Shown piece after piece: positions 29,734 through 43,854 of a DNA stretch of 64,000 nucleotides (positions within the stretch are counted from its first letter, which is position 1; the number at the start of each line of letters is the position of its first letter). The notes below the pieces were generated by a model, which was not told the origin of the DNA, did no database searches, and was given only the letters and a program-made list of their open reading frames with translations. The position numbers and the translations under genes are program-made. This DNA comes from Berghia stephanieae (Eukaryota; Mollusca; Gastropoda; Nudibranchia; Aeolidiidae): contig CM067445.1 in the NCBI GenBank assembly GCA_034508935.3, positions 87,759,153 to 87,823,152 on the forward strand, in the 5' to 3' direction.

Positions 29734-30182
29734 TTTTTTTGGACATACAATCTCCTCACAAAACTTGACATATTCATCCATATTATCACGAGTCGATAAA
29801 AACACTCCACTCAGTACTGTCAAAACATCTACGCAACCTTCCACACACCTCTACATCCCAAACTAGGGACATATTTCTTTTTATTGATTTCGTTCTTTTA
29901 AACACAGGGCGGTACTTGGGGAGTAACAAAAGCATGCAGTGGTCCGAGAGACCAAGCGGAGCACGAGACAAACACGTATAACAATTAATTATTAATATTT
30001 ATAAATTAAAAAAAAAAAACAAATCCAGCGTCTTGTCTCGTGTGTGAATCCAGGAAACGAAAAGTTTCTTCAGTGATGAAAATCACCCGTCAATTTGATG
30101 ACCGAGTCGGGTGACTTTGCCTTGTCCTGGATCTCCTTGTGAAGAATGTCCCTGGCTTCCTTCTCGTCCGCTGATGGTGGAC
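29734..30182 (-). mobile_element. LINE endonuclease-domain remnant
   Basis: In reading order on the minus strand: PPSADEKEARDILHKEIQ, LTGDFHH, HTRDKTLDLFF, SRAPLGLSDHCMLLLLPKYR then PVFKRTKSIKRN, RLRRCFDSTEWSVF, and TRDNMDEYVKFCEEIV in a shifted frame. GDF.H, TR.DKTLDL and LG.SDH are hallmarks of the apurinic-like endonuclease of CR1/L2/Rex-type LINEs. Several frameshifts or stops and no RT part follow, so it is a dead fragment. Confidence 0.75.
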
Positions 30183-30274
30183 ATTTTCGGATAGAGACAA
30201 CGCTGTTAACGGCCGGGTACTCATTTTACACCTGAGTACGGTGAGAGAATGTAAGTAAAGAGCCTTTTCCAAGG

Positions 30275-30276
<2 letters not shown>
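30183..30276 (-). mobile_element. S2 SINE body fragment
   Basis: The reverse strand has CTCACCGTACTCAGGTGTAA and GTTAACAGCGTTGTC, as in the S2 copies at 13.0, 35.8 and 48.5 kb. Confidence 0.75.
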
Positions 30277-30508
<232 letters not shown>

Positions 30509-30762
30509 ATTAACATCGACTCCATATTGACGTAATTAAATTTATCTCCTTGTTTAACAGATCACAGACTCTACATTATCATCATCCTCAGCACCACCAC
30601 CACCACCACCATGCCACCAGCAGCACCACCACCACCACCAACACCCCCACAATCACATCATCATCATCATCATCATCATGTCCCGCCCTTCACCGCGCTA
30701 GCGGCAAGTCGATTTAAATGACCCTCATCTTGGTAAAAAACTCTCAAACCTTGGACTTAGCG

Positions 30763-30857
<95 letters not shown>

Positions 30858-30863
30858 TATTAC

Positions 30864-30925
<62 letters not shown>

Positions 30926-30947
30926 CATGATCATCATCATCATCATC
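30763..30947 (+). repeat. (TTA)n microsatellite left of palindrome 1
   Basis: Nearly pure ATT with two ACT variants, passing into ATC triplets. The same arrangement precedes each palindrome. Confidence 0.95.
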
Positions 30948-32105
30948 ATTATAGAGAAAAACAGAGGACCATAATAGAATCACTGAATCAAGGGAAGCAA
31001 TCCATGAATTACAAATATTCAATTTTAGGACAATTTTCCTGCAGTGATTACAGCGCCCTCAGACGGCATGTTTTAAATCGTGGTCCAGGGAGTAAATACG
31101 CAATCAATTGTTTTCCTTTTGGCCTATAGACACGCCTATAGACTAGTATGAGGCAGGAAATGTGGATTTATTGGTCGTTGACCAGGTTATTTTAAAAAAT
31201 GGCATTTTCCATAATTTTGGTACCGTCAGTACAGACGCGAGTACTTATCAGTAGCAATGACTATGAAAATTGTTGTTTTCTATTTTTGTAGGAAATAATA
31301 CTATTTAATCAAAGCCCTATCTCCACTGAGTAAAAATCTTTTTGAATTTTGAAAATCCATTAATTTATAACAAAGTTATGCGGTTTCAAAGATGTCATTT
31401 ATTTGGATGACGTCAAAAAGAGAAAAAAACACGGACAATTTGGGACTCTTTTTCTGCGTTTTATTCTTGTTTGTGGCTGTATCTCGTTTAATACATGGAA
31501 TTTTTGCCATAACATTGCCATGTTTTAATATCTAATTCCACGTATTAAATGAGATACAGCCACAAACCAGAATAAAACGCAGAAAAAGCGTCCCATATTG
31601 TCCGTGTTTTTTCTCTTTGTGACGTCATCTAAATAAATGAAATCTTTGAAACTGCATAACTTTGTCATATATTAATGGATTTTCAAAATTCAAAAAGATT
31701 TTTACTCAGTGGAGATAGGGCTTTGATTTAAGAGTAATATTTCCTACAAAAATAGAAAACAACAATTTTCATAGAGATTGCTACTGATAGGTAGGTACTA
31801 CTCGCGTCTGTACTGACGGTACCAAAATGATGGAAAATGCCATTTTTTAAAATAACTTGGTCTAAGACCAATAAATACACATTTCCTGCCCCATACTAGT
31901 CTATAGGCGTGTCTCTAGGCCAAAAGAAAAACAATTGATTGCGTATTTATTACCTGGACCACGATTTAAAACATGCCGCCTGAGGGCGCTGCAATCACTG
32001 CCGAAAAATTGGCCTAAAATCGAATATTAGTAATTCATGGATTGCTTCCCTTGATTCAGTGATTCTAAAATACTCCTTGGTCCTCTCTTTTTTCTCTATA
32101 ATGAT
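30948..32105. repeat. Giant palindrome, unit 1
   Basis: Two inverted arms of about 560 bases meet at a short centre near 31495-31535, where TAATACATGGAATT on the left answers AATTCCACGTATTA on the right around about 30 bases. Both arms run from TATAGAGAAAAA at the outside to ATGACGTCA and GAGATACAGCC near the centre. Arm identity looks above 90%. There is no long open frame. (TTA)n and (ATC)n lie on the left, ATG/CAC repeats on the right. Confidence 0.9.
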
Positions 32106-32579
<474 letters not shown>

Positions 32580-32582
<3 letters not shown>

Positions 32583-33735
32583 TATAGACAAAAACAGAGG
32601 ACCATAATAGAATCCATCACTGAATCAAGGGAAGCAATCCATGAATTACAAATATTCGATTTTAGGACAATTTTTCTGCAGTGATTGCAGCGCCCTCATG
32701 CGGCATGTTTTAAATCGTGGTCCAGGGAGTAAATACGCAATCAATTGTTTTCCTTTTGGCATATAGACACGCCTATAGACTAGTATGGGGCAGGAAATGT
32801 GTATTTAGTGGTCGTAGACCAAGTTATTTTAAAAAATGGCATTTTCCATAATTTTGGTACCGTCAGTACAGACGCGAGTACTTATCAGTAGCAATGACTA
32901 TGAAAATTATTGTTTTCTATTTTTGTAGAAAATAATACTCTTTAATCAAAGCCCTATCTTCACTGAGTAAAAATCTTTTTGAATTTTGAAAATCCATTAA
33001 TATACAACAAAGTTATGCAGTTTCAAAGATGTCATTTATTTGGATGACGTCACAAAGAGAAAAAAAAACACGGACAATATGGGACGCTTTTTCTGCGTTT
33101 TATTCTTGTTTGTGGCTGTATCTCGTTTAATACATGGAATTTTTGCCATAACATTGCCATGTTTTAATATCTAATTCCACGTATTAAACGAGATACAGCC
33201 ACAAACCAGAATAAAACGCAGAAAAAGCGTCCCATATTGTGCGTGTTTTTTTCTCTTTGTGACGTCATCCAAATAAATGAAATCTTTAAAACTGCATAAC
33301 TTTGTTATATATAAATGAATTTTCAAAATTCAAAAAGATTTTACTCAGTGAAGATAGGGCTTTGATTTAAGAGTAATATTTCCTACAAAAATAGAAAACA
33401 ACAATTTTCATAGAGATTGCTACTGATAGGTACTCGCGTCTGTACTGACGGTACCAAAATGATGGAAAATGCCATTTTTTAAAATAACTTGGTCTAAGAC
33501 CAATAAATACACATTTCCTGCCCCATACTAGTCTATATGTGTGTCTCTAGGCCAAAAGAAAAACAATTGATTGCGTATTTATTCCCTGGACCACGATTTA
33601 AAACATGCCGCCTGAGGGCGCTGCAATCACTGCCGAAAAATTGGCCTAAAATCGAATATTAGTAATTCATGGATTGCTTCCCTTGATTCAGTGATTCTAA
33701 AATACTCCTTGGTCCTCTCTTTTTTCTCTATAATG
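32580..33735. repeat. Giant palindrome, unit 2
   Basis: Same structure as unit 1; the shared TCGTTTAATACATGG at 33123 lies 1639 bases after its match in unit 1. The left arm shares left-arm-specific variants with the other units. Confidence 0.9.
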
Positions 33736-34216
<481 letters not shown>

Positions 34217-35370
34217 CATTATAGACAAAAACAGAGGACCATAATAGAATCATTGAATCAAGGGAAGCAATCCATGAATTACAAATATTCGATTTTAGGA
34301 CAATTTTTCCTGCAGTGATTACAGCGCCCTCATGCGGCATGTTTTACATCGTGGTCCAGCGAGTAAATACACAATAAATTGTTTTCCTTTTGGCCTATAG
34401 ACACGCCTATAGACTAGTATGAGGCAGGAAATGTGGATTTATTGGTCGTAGACCAAGTTATTTTAAAAAATGGCATTTTCCATAATTTTGGTACCGTCAG
34501 TACAGACGCGAGTACTTATCAGTAGCAATGACTATAAAAATTGTTATTTTCTATTTTTTGTAGGAAATAATACTCTTTAATCAAAGCCCTATCTCCACTG
34601 AGTAAAAATCTTTTTGAATTTTGAAAATCCATTAACATACAACAAAGTTATGCGGTTTCAAAGATGTCATTTATTTGGATGACGTCACAAAGAGAAAAAA
34701 AAACACGGACAATATGGACGCTTTTTCTGCGTTTTATTCTGGGTTGTGGCTGTATCTCGTTTAATACATGGAATTTTTGCCATAACATTGCCATGTTTTA
34801 ATATCTAATTCCACGAATTAAACGAGATACAGCCACAAACCAGAATAAAACGCAAGAAAAAGCGTCCCATATTGTCCGTGTTTTATTCTCTTTGTGACGT
34901 CATCCAAATAAATGAAATTTTTGAAACTGCATAACTTTGTTATATATTAATGGATTTTCAAAATTCAAAAAGATTTTTACTCAATGGAGATAGGGCTTTG
35001 GTTTAAGAGTAATATTTCCTACAAAAATAGAAAACAACAGTTTTCATAGTCATTGCTACTGATAGGTACTCGCGTCTGTACTGACGGTACCAAAATTATG
35101 GAAAATGCCACTTTTTAAAATAACTTGGTCTACGACCATTAAATACACATTTCCTGCCCCATACTAGTCTATATGCGTGTCTATAGGCCAAAAGGAAAAC
35201 AATTGATTGCGTATTTATTCCCTGGACCACGATTTAAAACATGCCGCCTGAGGGCGCTGCAATCACTGCCGAAAAATTGGCCTAAAATCGAATATTAGTA
35301 ATTCATGGATTGCTTCCCTTGATTCAGTGATTCTAAAATATTCCTTGGTCCTCTCTTTTTCTCTATAATG
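34217..35370. repeat. Giant palindrome, unit 3
   Basis: Same structure; TCGTTTAATACATGG at 34757 is 1634 bases after unit 2. It has shorter triplet repeats on the right, after which the array ends. Confidence 0.9.
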
Positions 35371-35613
35371 ATGATGATGATGGTGATCAACATAATCATC
35401 ATCCTCACCACCACCACCACCACCACCATGCCACCAGCAGCACCACCACCATAATCATCATGCCCCGCCCTTCACTGCGCTAGCGGCAAGTCGATTTAAA
35501 TGACCCTCATCTTGGTAAAAAAAAAACTCTCAAACCTTGGACTTCGCGATTATTATTATTATTATTATTACAAGTTCAGGGGGTAGAGCGAATTAAAAAC
35601 AGAGAGGAATTAC
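35371..35613 (+). repeat. Right end of the palindrome cluster with inverted terminal segment
   Basis: Short CAC/CAT repeats, the GTCGATTTAAATGACC part, then 35500-35613, the reverse complement of 29305-29418. Confidence 0.8.
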
Positions 35614-35755
35614 TACTGCCACTACAACAACAACAACAACTACTACTACTACTACAACAGCAACTACTACTACCAATACTAATACTACTACAGGTTAACA
35701 TCAACTCCATATTGACGTAATTAAATTTATCTCCTTGTTTAACATGTTGAAAACA
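35614..35755 (+). repeat. CTA/CAA triplets and a 49-bp direct repeat
   Basis: ACTACT and CAACAA triplets, then TTAACATCAACTCCATATTG and onward to TTGTTTAACA (35695-35743), which repeats 30510-30558 with one change. Confidence 0.75.
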
Positions 35756-35825
35756 GATATAAGGGGATAGAAGACACAGTATGTACCCCCCTGCCCACTA
35801 TGGGAGGCCAAGAACCCCGCCCAGC
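35756..35825 (-). mobile_element. R1 5'-end fragment
   Basis: The reverse strand reads GGGCGGGGTTCTTGGCC then CCCATAGTGGGCAGG, the standard R1 start, and stops after CTTATATCTGTTTTC. Confidence 0.7.
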
Positions 35826-35828
35826 CAC

Positions 35829-36010
35829 TGTACTCAGGTGTAAAATGAGTACCTACGTGGCCATTAACAGCGTTGTCCGTGTCCGAAAAATTGTAATATC
35901 GCCTAACAGGCGTGTGTCCTACATGTTAAATGTTGCTGTTGACCAGTGACCCCTTGTAAAGCGCTTTGAGCACATTTAGTGGATATTGCGCTATATAAAG
36001 CTCAATTTTT
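35829..36010 (+). mobile_element. S2 SINE, head missing
   Basis: From TACTCAGGTGTAAAATGAG to the L2-like tail GCGCTATATAAAGCTCAAT. Confidence 0.85.
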
Positions 36011-36461
36011 TAATTTAAAAAAAATAAATTCTGAAGTAACGAGTAAAAAAACACAGATGAGCAATGTAACATGAAATTTTATTATTTATAATGTATGGAC
36101 AGAGAGAGCATTTATGTGTGCTAATCTGTAAAATATTGAAAACAATAATAATCAGTGGTTTAAAAGGCATTGTATGTCAGGATATTTAAAAGAAAACAGC
36201 AAAACATTTTTAAAAAATATGTAAGTAAGTTAAACAAACAAGTTAAGTTTGAATCCTGGCTGACGAAGAGTGAATTCAAAAAATTAAGTTATAAACAAAA
36301 CCCAACCTTCTACTTTCTTATAAAAATAATGCAATTATGAAACATATGCTCTTTTTTAAAAAGTTGAGTGCACCTGTGCTATTTATGGGGTCATAATATT
36401 TAGGGCTTACGGAGAGACATATTGAGGAGGACAGCTTGAAAAGAAAAGAGGCATAAAAAGA
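36011..36461. other. AT-rich, nothing recognised
   Basis: No coding signal and no shared repeat. Confidence 0.4.
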
Positions 36462-36708
36462 TTAACTCACTCAACCCTAACACCGACTATATCCGTTGTT
36501 TACCCGGATTACTTTTACCCCATGCCTATTATTATTATTTTTTTTTTTTTTGAGACAAATTATTAGAGCAGTATCCAAAGCTGATGTTTTAATTTTTACA
36601 TGTTAATGAAGGGTAGTTGAATAAAAATATATATGCACATGCTCATTTTTAATACATTTTTTTTCCAATTTTGAAAAGTAGCAAAATCTCTAGGATTGAG
36701 TGAGTTAA
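36462..36708 (+). mobile_element. TTAACTCACTCA MITE, copy 2
   Basis: TTAA at both ends; same orientation as copy 1, with CCTAACACCGACTATATCCG shared. Confidence 0.85.
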
Positions 36709-36865
36709 CATCTCAGGGAGAGACCATTATGTAAACACATGAACCCTGAACTCCAAATTCCGAATGACAAAACAATGACTAGATAAACAGTAGTTCAGTT
36801 GGATTGCATTGTAAGTACGGATCTTTTAAGGATCCCATTGGGTTAATGCGTAGCCATCGTAAAGC

Positions 36866-37070
36866 TATAGCCTGACACTGACCAAAACATGACGTCAAAA
36901 TGCCAGACTTTTGCCACAAAAGAAAAAAAATCGTGAGTTGTATTCAATAGTTCAACCAATGAAATAACTTGTTTCCATGAGCCCTACTAATGACAACTCA
37001 GTAGACGCTACACAAACCTATAAAATGACGTCAAACTGCCAGTCCTAGAGGGTTCTAGTGTCAGGCTATA
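36866..37070. mobile_element. MITE with TATAGCCTGACACT ends
   Basis: Perfect 14-base inverted ends TATAGCCTGACACT and AGTGTCAGGCTATA. ATGACGTCA stands near both ends, and TA may be the target duplication. One copy only. Confidence 0.6.
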
Positions 37071-37550
37071 TGTTAACAATGACTACGGTTAATGTCCCTC
37101 TATATATATTAAAAATCTCAAATGCACACTTATTTTTTTGACATTCACTTTGCTTTTAAAAAATTCCAGATTTGTTTCACAATAATTGTAAGGAAAAGTC
37201 GTTAAAATTCATGTCTGGCGTAAATAGGAATAAAATAGAAAGCAGTTCTAAAGTATTTGACTAAATATAACTGGATTAAAATGTCTAACGCATTTCATGT
37301 GTAAAAATAAACAATATCATAAAAGGTATAAAGCATGTCTGTCATGATTAAATGATTTTGAGTTTCATTATATTATTATGTGTAAAGGGCTTTTTTATGA
37401 TTGAAAACATAAGATAGTTTGGCAAAGTCATTTGACATGTTTAAAAATGAGCAAGGAATGAAAATAAATAAATGAAAATTTAACAAATAAATTTTTAAAG
37501 ATATGCCAACTTTTAAAAATCAATTTTTATCAAATTGAATCAACAATAAA
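37071..37550. other. AT-rich, nothing recognised
   Basis: No coding signal and no repeat shared with the rest of the window. Confidence 0.4.
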
Positions 37551-37791
37551 TGTGACCCTTCGTATTGAAACGGTATTATGTCAGGATGAATTGGACCCCG
37601 TAAAGTGACTTTAGAATTAAATTGATAGTAAATACCAATCTTTGAGCTTTTGCATTGTGAGAAATTGTCTTCATTCTCTAACATATCAAATCGAAACAAA
37701 CCCCAAGTTTCATGTTTTTGTGAATAAATTCCATTTTTTTTTTGCACCCAAGTCATCCCGACATAATACCGCTTAGAGACGGTGGGTGACA
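37551..37791 (-). mobile_element. TGTGAC-ended MITE, copy 2
   Basis: TGTGACCCTTCG on the left and GACGGTGGGTGACA on the right, with CGGTATTATGTC blocks inside both ends. The centre differs from copies 1 and 3. Confidence 0.65.
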
Positions 37792-38039
37792 AATATCAAT
37801 GTCGAGATTTTGTGTTACGTAAAGACATTAATCCAATAATTTATCTCAGAACGTCTATGTCAACATTATAAATGATACAAAAATTATTTTTAAAACATGA
37901 AAAAAATAAATACAACAATAACAGATCCCATCCCAAGCATCAACACTGAACGGTTTGAAGTCTTCAGGTTGGCTCTTTTTTTATTTATTATTTAGGTGTT
38001 TATAAAAGCTTAATAGCACTGCCTACATGTGTTGGGCTT

Positions 38040-38220
38040 CAACAGTCCTGACGTCACTTCCCTAGTAATGACGCATAGTAACCTAGTAACTATCAGATCA
38101 ATTGTGGACGCCCTTATGAAATACGTCTCAGACGAGCATAAAAGTGTATCCAGAGGAGGAAAGCATAAATCTGAGCATGTTTTGATTTTTATACATTTGG
38201 ATCAATTAAGGCTGTCTAAA
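38040..38220 (-). mobile_element. R3 repeat, partial reverse copy
   Basis: CAACAGTCCTGACGTCACTT and onward is the reverse of the right two-thirds of the repeat at 53721-54007. Confidence 0.7.
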
Positions 38221-38242
38221 TTATTCATCATAGATCAATTAC

Positions 38243-38273
<31 letters not shown>

Positions 38274-38633
38274 CAATTTTAAAAAAACAAAAATCAAATA
38301 TATATATATGTCCCTCAAATTCAGGAAAGATAGCCCAGGTACATTCATACTGCCCCCTTATTATGGGTGTCCTTCAACAATTCACAGGCCAGGAGTAAAA
38401 CACGAAACGAGTAATAATTTCGAAAGCAGACACTCTGCAAGATAAATTCTTTGAAAAGTTACGTTTGATAAGCTACAGAGTCAGGCAAAGCAGAAAAGAG
38501 GAAGGACGATTATTTGGGATGAGTTTGTCTTTTTCTTTTCACTTTGTAAGGCGATTTATCATACACAATTCTTCATAACAATAACAGAAACGAGAAAGGG
38601 CAATTGGGAGAGAGCATGCAAATACCAAATAAT

Positions 38634-38912
38634 TTAACCCTCTCCTTACCAACTGTAGGAAAATCGTCACATTCGTTACAATACAAACGGTATTTTTCTT
38701 ATACAGATTTAGTTTTATAATCACAAGATGTTAAGAACAATCTTCATAGCATTTACAACAACTTAGTGCAGTTTTGTAAAGCTTGTTTTCCTCAACCAGA
38801 TGACGTGTCGCATGTACTTATTACTTTTAAATGTGAGTTTAAAAATTTAACTTGTGTGTTGGGTCGACATTTCAGTAAAAATCTTGAAAACAGTCGGTAA
38901 GGAGATATTTAA
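38634..38912 (+). mobile_element. piggyBac-like MITE, copy 1
   Basis: TTAACCCTCTCCTTACCA at the left; GGTAAGGAG ... TTAA at the right. Internal AATCGTCACATTCGTTAC is shared with the copies at 47207, 50971 and 51948. Confidence 0.75.
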
Positions 38913-39199
38913 AGCCCATATAATAGACGAGCAAATTCTATATAGAAATGATATTAAAATGAATATATTTTCATCATGATAAATATTATTCTTTGAGAGT
39001 TTAATTGCAGATAGGAATTTGTACAAATGAAAAGATGATGATATAATCAACTGATGAAATGTCAAACAACTTTGTTTTCAATGTAAAAGGAGAGGCAGTG
39101 GCAATAGATCATTGCATGTCATATGTGATGTGAGAACAAAGTAAATTAAATAATAATAACAACAACAACGACGACGAAAACAATAATAATAATAATAAC

Positions 39200-39260
<61 letters not shown>

Positions 39261-39439
39261 TCAAAATTTATGAAAATTTCAACAAAAACATCGTAACAAA
39301 TAAATGCTTATACATAACGTGAATCCAATATTACAGCCATATTACATAGCTGGAAAATTTGGGATGTATTGAATGAAAAAAAACAGAGGCAAATGATTTG
39401 ACAAAAAAGGTTGCATCTGCTGGCGATCTCGTTTTTAAG
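38913..39439. other. Intergenic with (AAT)n
   Basis: AT-rich; (AAT)n with AAC variants at 39148-39260. No gene. Confidence 0.5.
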
Positions 39440-39560
39440 ATCGCCTAACAGGCATCATGTCTCGTTCTTCATGTCAAAAGTTGCTGTTGGTCAGGGACCC
39501 CTTGTAAAGCGCTTTGAGCACATTTAGTGGATATTGCCCTATATAAAAGCTCAATTAAAA
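39440..39560 (+). mobile_element. S2 SINE tail fragment
   Basis: GATCGCCTAACAGGCATCAT to GATATTGCCCTATATAAAAG. Confidence 0.8.
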
Positions 39561-39689
39561 TTTTTTTTTTTTTTTTAAATTTCAAGTTTTCATTGGGTTT
39601 GTCTTTCGTTATTGGCTGAAGACGCTTTTTAGCCCAAAACGTTCCGTGTTTGGTATTTTGTTCTTTTTTGAAGTTGTTTTATTCATTTT

Positions 39690-39923
39690 GCGGGGCACTG
39701 CTGAAGACACAAGGAGGAGATTGCAAGCAGTCTTGTGCTATGGGAACCACCTGAGAGAAACAGGAGAAGAGGCAGGCAGATTAAAACACACATTGACTGT
39801 CTGCTAGATGACACAGGAATGGACAACACCCAGGAGCTTATGGAGGACAGGACAGAATGGCGAAGACTTGTGGCTCGTGTTGGGCGCCCCAAGGGGCGGC
39901 CTAAGTAAGTAAGTAAGTAAGTA
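39690..39923 (+). mobile_element. LINE 3' end with ORF2 C-terminus and (TAAG)n tail
   Basis: Open for about 67 codons: RHKEEIASSLVLWEPPER, RRRGRQIKTHIDCLLDDTGM, ELMEDRTEWRRLVARVG and RPKGRPK, then TAA within (TAAG)n. RRRGR....D.L.DDTG....L...M.DR..WR.LV is the usual C-terminus of a group of marine-invertebrate non-LTR elements. The frame is unbroken, so this copy is probably recent but 5' truncated. Confidence 0.75.
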
Positions 39924-40136
39924 TATTCATTTTTGTTCATTCCTTTTTACAGTCCACATCGTCTTGCAGCTTAGTAGCTTTCACTTCAAAATTAACCTCG
40001 TGAGACATGAAAGGGATGACCCATATATCTATATAAGTTATGAAATGAAATGGTCAAGGAAAATGCTTTTGTCTGTAAAATGAATTATTTTACTTCATAA
40101 ATCCATATATTATAATATTCTAGGTTGGGGCAATGA

Positions 40137-40315
40137 TGATTTACACAAGGGGAAAAAAGATCATCTCCCAAATCCAATACTATAAATTTGACAGTTTCCA
40201 TCTCAGCTAAGGACTCTTACAAGGGCCAGGACAGAACCAAGCAATTCCATTCCAAGACAAAGACAGAAAGCAACTCGGAAATTAGATATAAAGGGTAAGA
40301 AGACACAGCGTGGGT
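40137..40315 (-). mobile_element. R1 retroposon fragment
   Basis: The reverse strand has TTTGTCTTGGAATGG and GATGATCTTTTTTCCC; only the 5' third of the family is present. Confidence 0.65.
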
Positions 40316-41009
40316 AAATGAATAAATTCTATCATGCCAAATAATTAGCATCTATTTCGAAAATATTGAATTATAATTGAATGTAACAGAAATAGTGAGA
40401 AATTTGAGGGTTTACTTTGCGATATTTTGACTGCACATTAGTATGTGCTTCTTAATTGTGAAAAAAACAAACAAATAATTTTTTGATAATGCATTAAATA
40501 TGGACAAGAATAATGACAAAAATGAATGGATAAGGATAATAATGATATTAATGATGATGTTGATTTTAATGTCGATGATGACGTTGATGATGATGATGAT
40601 GATGATGATAACGGATATAAAGATAATAATAAATAAATATTGATTGTGTGTCACATGCCAAAGATCAAAGGATGATAAGAAAATAACATCATAATACAAT
40701 AATATGATAAATACAGGCAATATTAATTTGTTTAAAGACGACACATTTGGCATTTAATAACTGAATATTGATTATTCATAACTGGTGATCGAATGATAAT
40801 TGAATTTAGAATACGAGATAACACTCAATTACGTGTCAAACTGGAATTCTGAGTTGAGTTGGATAGGAGGACAGGTCACTTCAAATGCTGTGGGACAGAA
40901 ATTGAATGATGTAGGGAAAAAAAATTAAATAATTCAAAATCTAGAAATGCCTTTAAATGTTTGTTTGTTTTTTACGAGTTTTACAACGTTTGCGACACTT
41001 TTACTTTTA

Positions 41010-41500
41010 GATAATATTAGCTCCAGTAAAAAGGAAGATGATGATGGGGAAGGGGTTGTAGATCTGAAGTTAAAAGCATCAAATGAAAAGGTAAGACAAG
41101 GTGTATTGGTTCAAATAAGGAACAGAATATTCCACGAGCAATCTATCAAAATGCCTATATTGACATTACATAAAAGTCCCATCTAGGTACAAGCAAATGA
41201 TCCCGCATAATGCTTACAAAATACTGTAAATTCTAAACTAATAACTATAATGGTTCATAAAGAGAGATGATTTACAATGAAAAAAAAACATCATATCTCT
41301 CTAAAAAAATAATTATACACTTGACTGCCACCCTCTCAGCTAAGGGTACCTCCCAGGACTAGGAAAACCAGGCAATTTAAATCCCAAAACAAAGGCAGAG
41401 AGCAACATGGAAAGGGAATACAGAAGTGGGGGTTAGAAGAATCAGCATGAGTGACCTCTCTGCCCATATAGAGAGGTAAGAAAACCTCGTAAGGACCCCC
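41010..41500 (-). mobile_element. R1 retroposon copy, diverged
   Basis: Reverse copy with the full block order from GGTTTTCTTACCTCTC to CTTTTTACTGGAGC. The 3' hairpin is lost. Confidence 0.7.
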
Positions 41501-42744
41501 AGTGATTTAAAATATCGGTTCGCAACACGTTACAAGGCTCATTATGGTTAAAGAGGATTTTATATGATGAAGATTTAAAAAAACGAACCATTGTTTGACT
41601 CAAAACAGCCAATAAAATATAGAAAAAAATATTTTACAATGACAGAAGAAAACTTTTATCAGTCCAATTTCTCTAATTTGTAACTCACAGCCTTAATCTT
41701 GATGGTATTACATTAGCTGATCAAGGCATTGAAAATTGAATCAAAAACTTCATTAGTTGATTTATTAATACATTTCTCGTATTTTATTTATTTTTAATGA
41801 ATTAAAAAGGAAACAGATTTTGTATTTCTGATTCTTTTGGTTAAAAATTCAATCTAATCTGGTTAACGATGACTTTAACAAATTATGCGGGGATAAAAAT
41901 GGGAGCAGGTGTCACAACTTTCTTTTTTTCTTTTCCATTTTTATTCTAGTCCTGACCTTCATTCCCATTCTTCAATGGAGTTATTAAGGAATTCATATTC
42001 TATCTTTTTTTTTTGTTGTTGTTGTTTATCTCAATTAAAAATTTTTTTTGGGTGATATTTTTGGCCTCGTCTATATCGTATTTAATTTTTTAAAAGCTTC
42101 ATTTGGTGGTGGATTTTTAAGAGTGGGTGCTAATTTTGTTTATCTTAAATTAAATCAATGATATGAGAGTATGCATAAAACGATTATCTACTCGATACTT
42201 TACTCTAACATAAGAAACGTAAACAAATAGAAAAGAAATAATCCGATATAAAAAAATTGATAAAAAATAAAATTTCCTTTCAAACTCGGCACTTTCAGGT
42301 ACGAAGCAAAGAACATACAACTGATCCAGGCTGCCCAAATGTGATGGTTAAAACCACGTAAAAAATCTATTAAATGAGAATTAATTTAATTATGCTCTTA
42401 GTTATCTTCGTCGTTTTCAAGCAAAACAAATAAAAAGTGTTACGACATTATAATGTTATACATTGTGTCTCCAAATTTAACCTTGTTGGAGTGTTGTCAT
42501 CATTTATGTACCATTCTCTGTTGTGGTAATCGTTGTTTATATTCTTGTTGTTGTGGCTGCTGTTGTTTTTTTTTTTCTTTTTTTTTTTTTGCTGCTAGTG
42601 TCGTTTACATAAGTTTGAATTTGATGAGTAAAGTATGTTTTTTATTATAATTGTTATCAATAACTTTATAACAGATTGTTGCATATCAGTTCCATATCAC
42701 AGTGACAGGGCACCAAAGAAGACCCAATGGCCTAGTTTACCTCT

Positions 42745-42932
42745 TATTAGTTATTGTATTGTATTGTATCCTATCACATCGTATTGCATTGCACTGTATC
42801 GTTTCGTATTGTATTGTATCCTATCGCGTCGTATTGCATTGCACTGTATCGTTTCATATTGTATTGTATTGTATCCTATCGCGTCGTATTGCATTACATT
42901 GTATCATATTGTATTGTATTGTACTATATATA
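42745..42932 (+). repeat. Minisatellite of about 50 bp, three units
   Basis: Units of TATTGTATTGTATCCTATCG then TCGTATTGCATTGCAC and TGTATCGTTTC. It abuts the element at 42958. Confidence 0.85.
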
Positions 42933-42957
42933 TGTATGTGTTTTGTGTTTATTGATA

Positions 42958-43750
42958 CAGAGATGCCAACTTTAAATTTGGCTCACAGGAGTTTCAGCCA
43001 CCACTCGTAGGAATTTCAATGCCGAAAGAGGAATTTCCGCGTACAAAAAAAAAAAGGAATTGGAACGATATTTGGCATTGTGCTTACATATTGTATTGTT
43101 CTAAATAGATAACTGATTAGAATTACAGTGTATATTATGATACATAAACACATTGCAAATTACAATCCTAAAGTTTCCTTATTTCAAATGAAGTAAAGCG
43201 CCAAAACCTAATGGTAGAGATTGTAGTACTGGTGGTAGTGAGGATGATGTGGTGTTGGTGGTTGTAGTAATATTGGTAGAGATGATGAAGATATGATAGT
43301 GGTTGATGTTGTCGTTGTAGTGGTAGTGATGGTGGTGGTGGTTGAAGTAGTAGGGGTAGTGATGATGATATGGTGGTGGTGCTTGTTGAAGTAGTAGTTG
43401 TAGTGATGATGTGGTGGTGGTATAGTGGTTGGAGTAGTTGTGGTCGTGATGATAATGATGTGGTGGTGATTGTAGTAGTGGTGGTAGTGATGTTGATGTG
43501 GTGGTGGTGGTGGTGGTTGTAGTACAAATGGTAGTGATGATGATGTGGTAGTGGTGGTTGTAGTAGTAGTGGTAATGATGATGTGGTGGTGGTTGTAGTA
43601 GTAGTCGTGGTAGTGATGATAATGCGGTGGTGGTGGTTGTAGTAGTACTGGTCGTGATGATGATGTGGTGCTGGTGGTTGTAGTGGTAGTGGTCGTGATG
43701 ATGATATTGCAGTGGTTGTTGTAGTAGTAGTAGTAGTAGTAGTAGTAGTA

Positions 43751-43789
<39 letters not shown>

Positions 43790-43803
43790 CATTAGCAGTA
43801 GTG

Positions 43804-43854
<51 letters not shown>

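Larger units (their letters stand above)
39924..42744. other. Intergenic, mostly reverse R1 pieces
   Basis: Contains R1 fragments at 40137-40315 and 41010-41500 (both minus) and GAT triplets at 40540-40615. The remainder is AT-rich with no coding signal. Confidence 0.55.

Noticed and set aside
29786-29971. Possible host gene fragment on the minus strand
   Set aside because: LG.SDH and the following residues are LINE endonuclease signature; reassigned to the LINE remnant.
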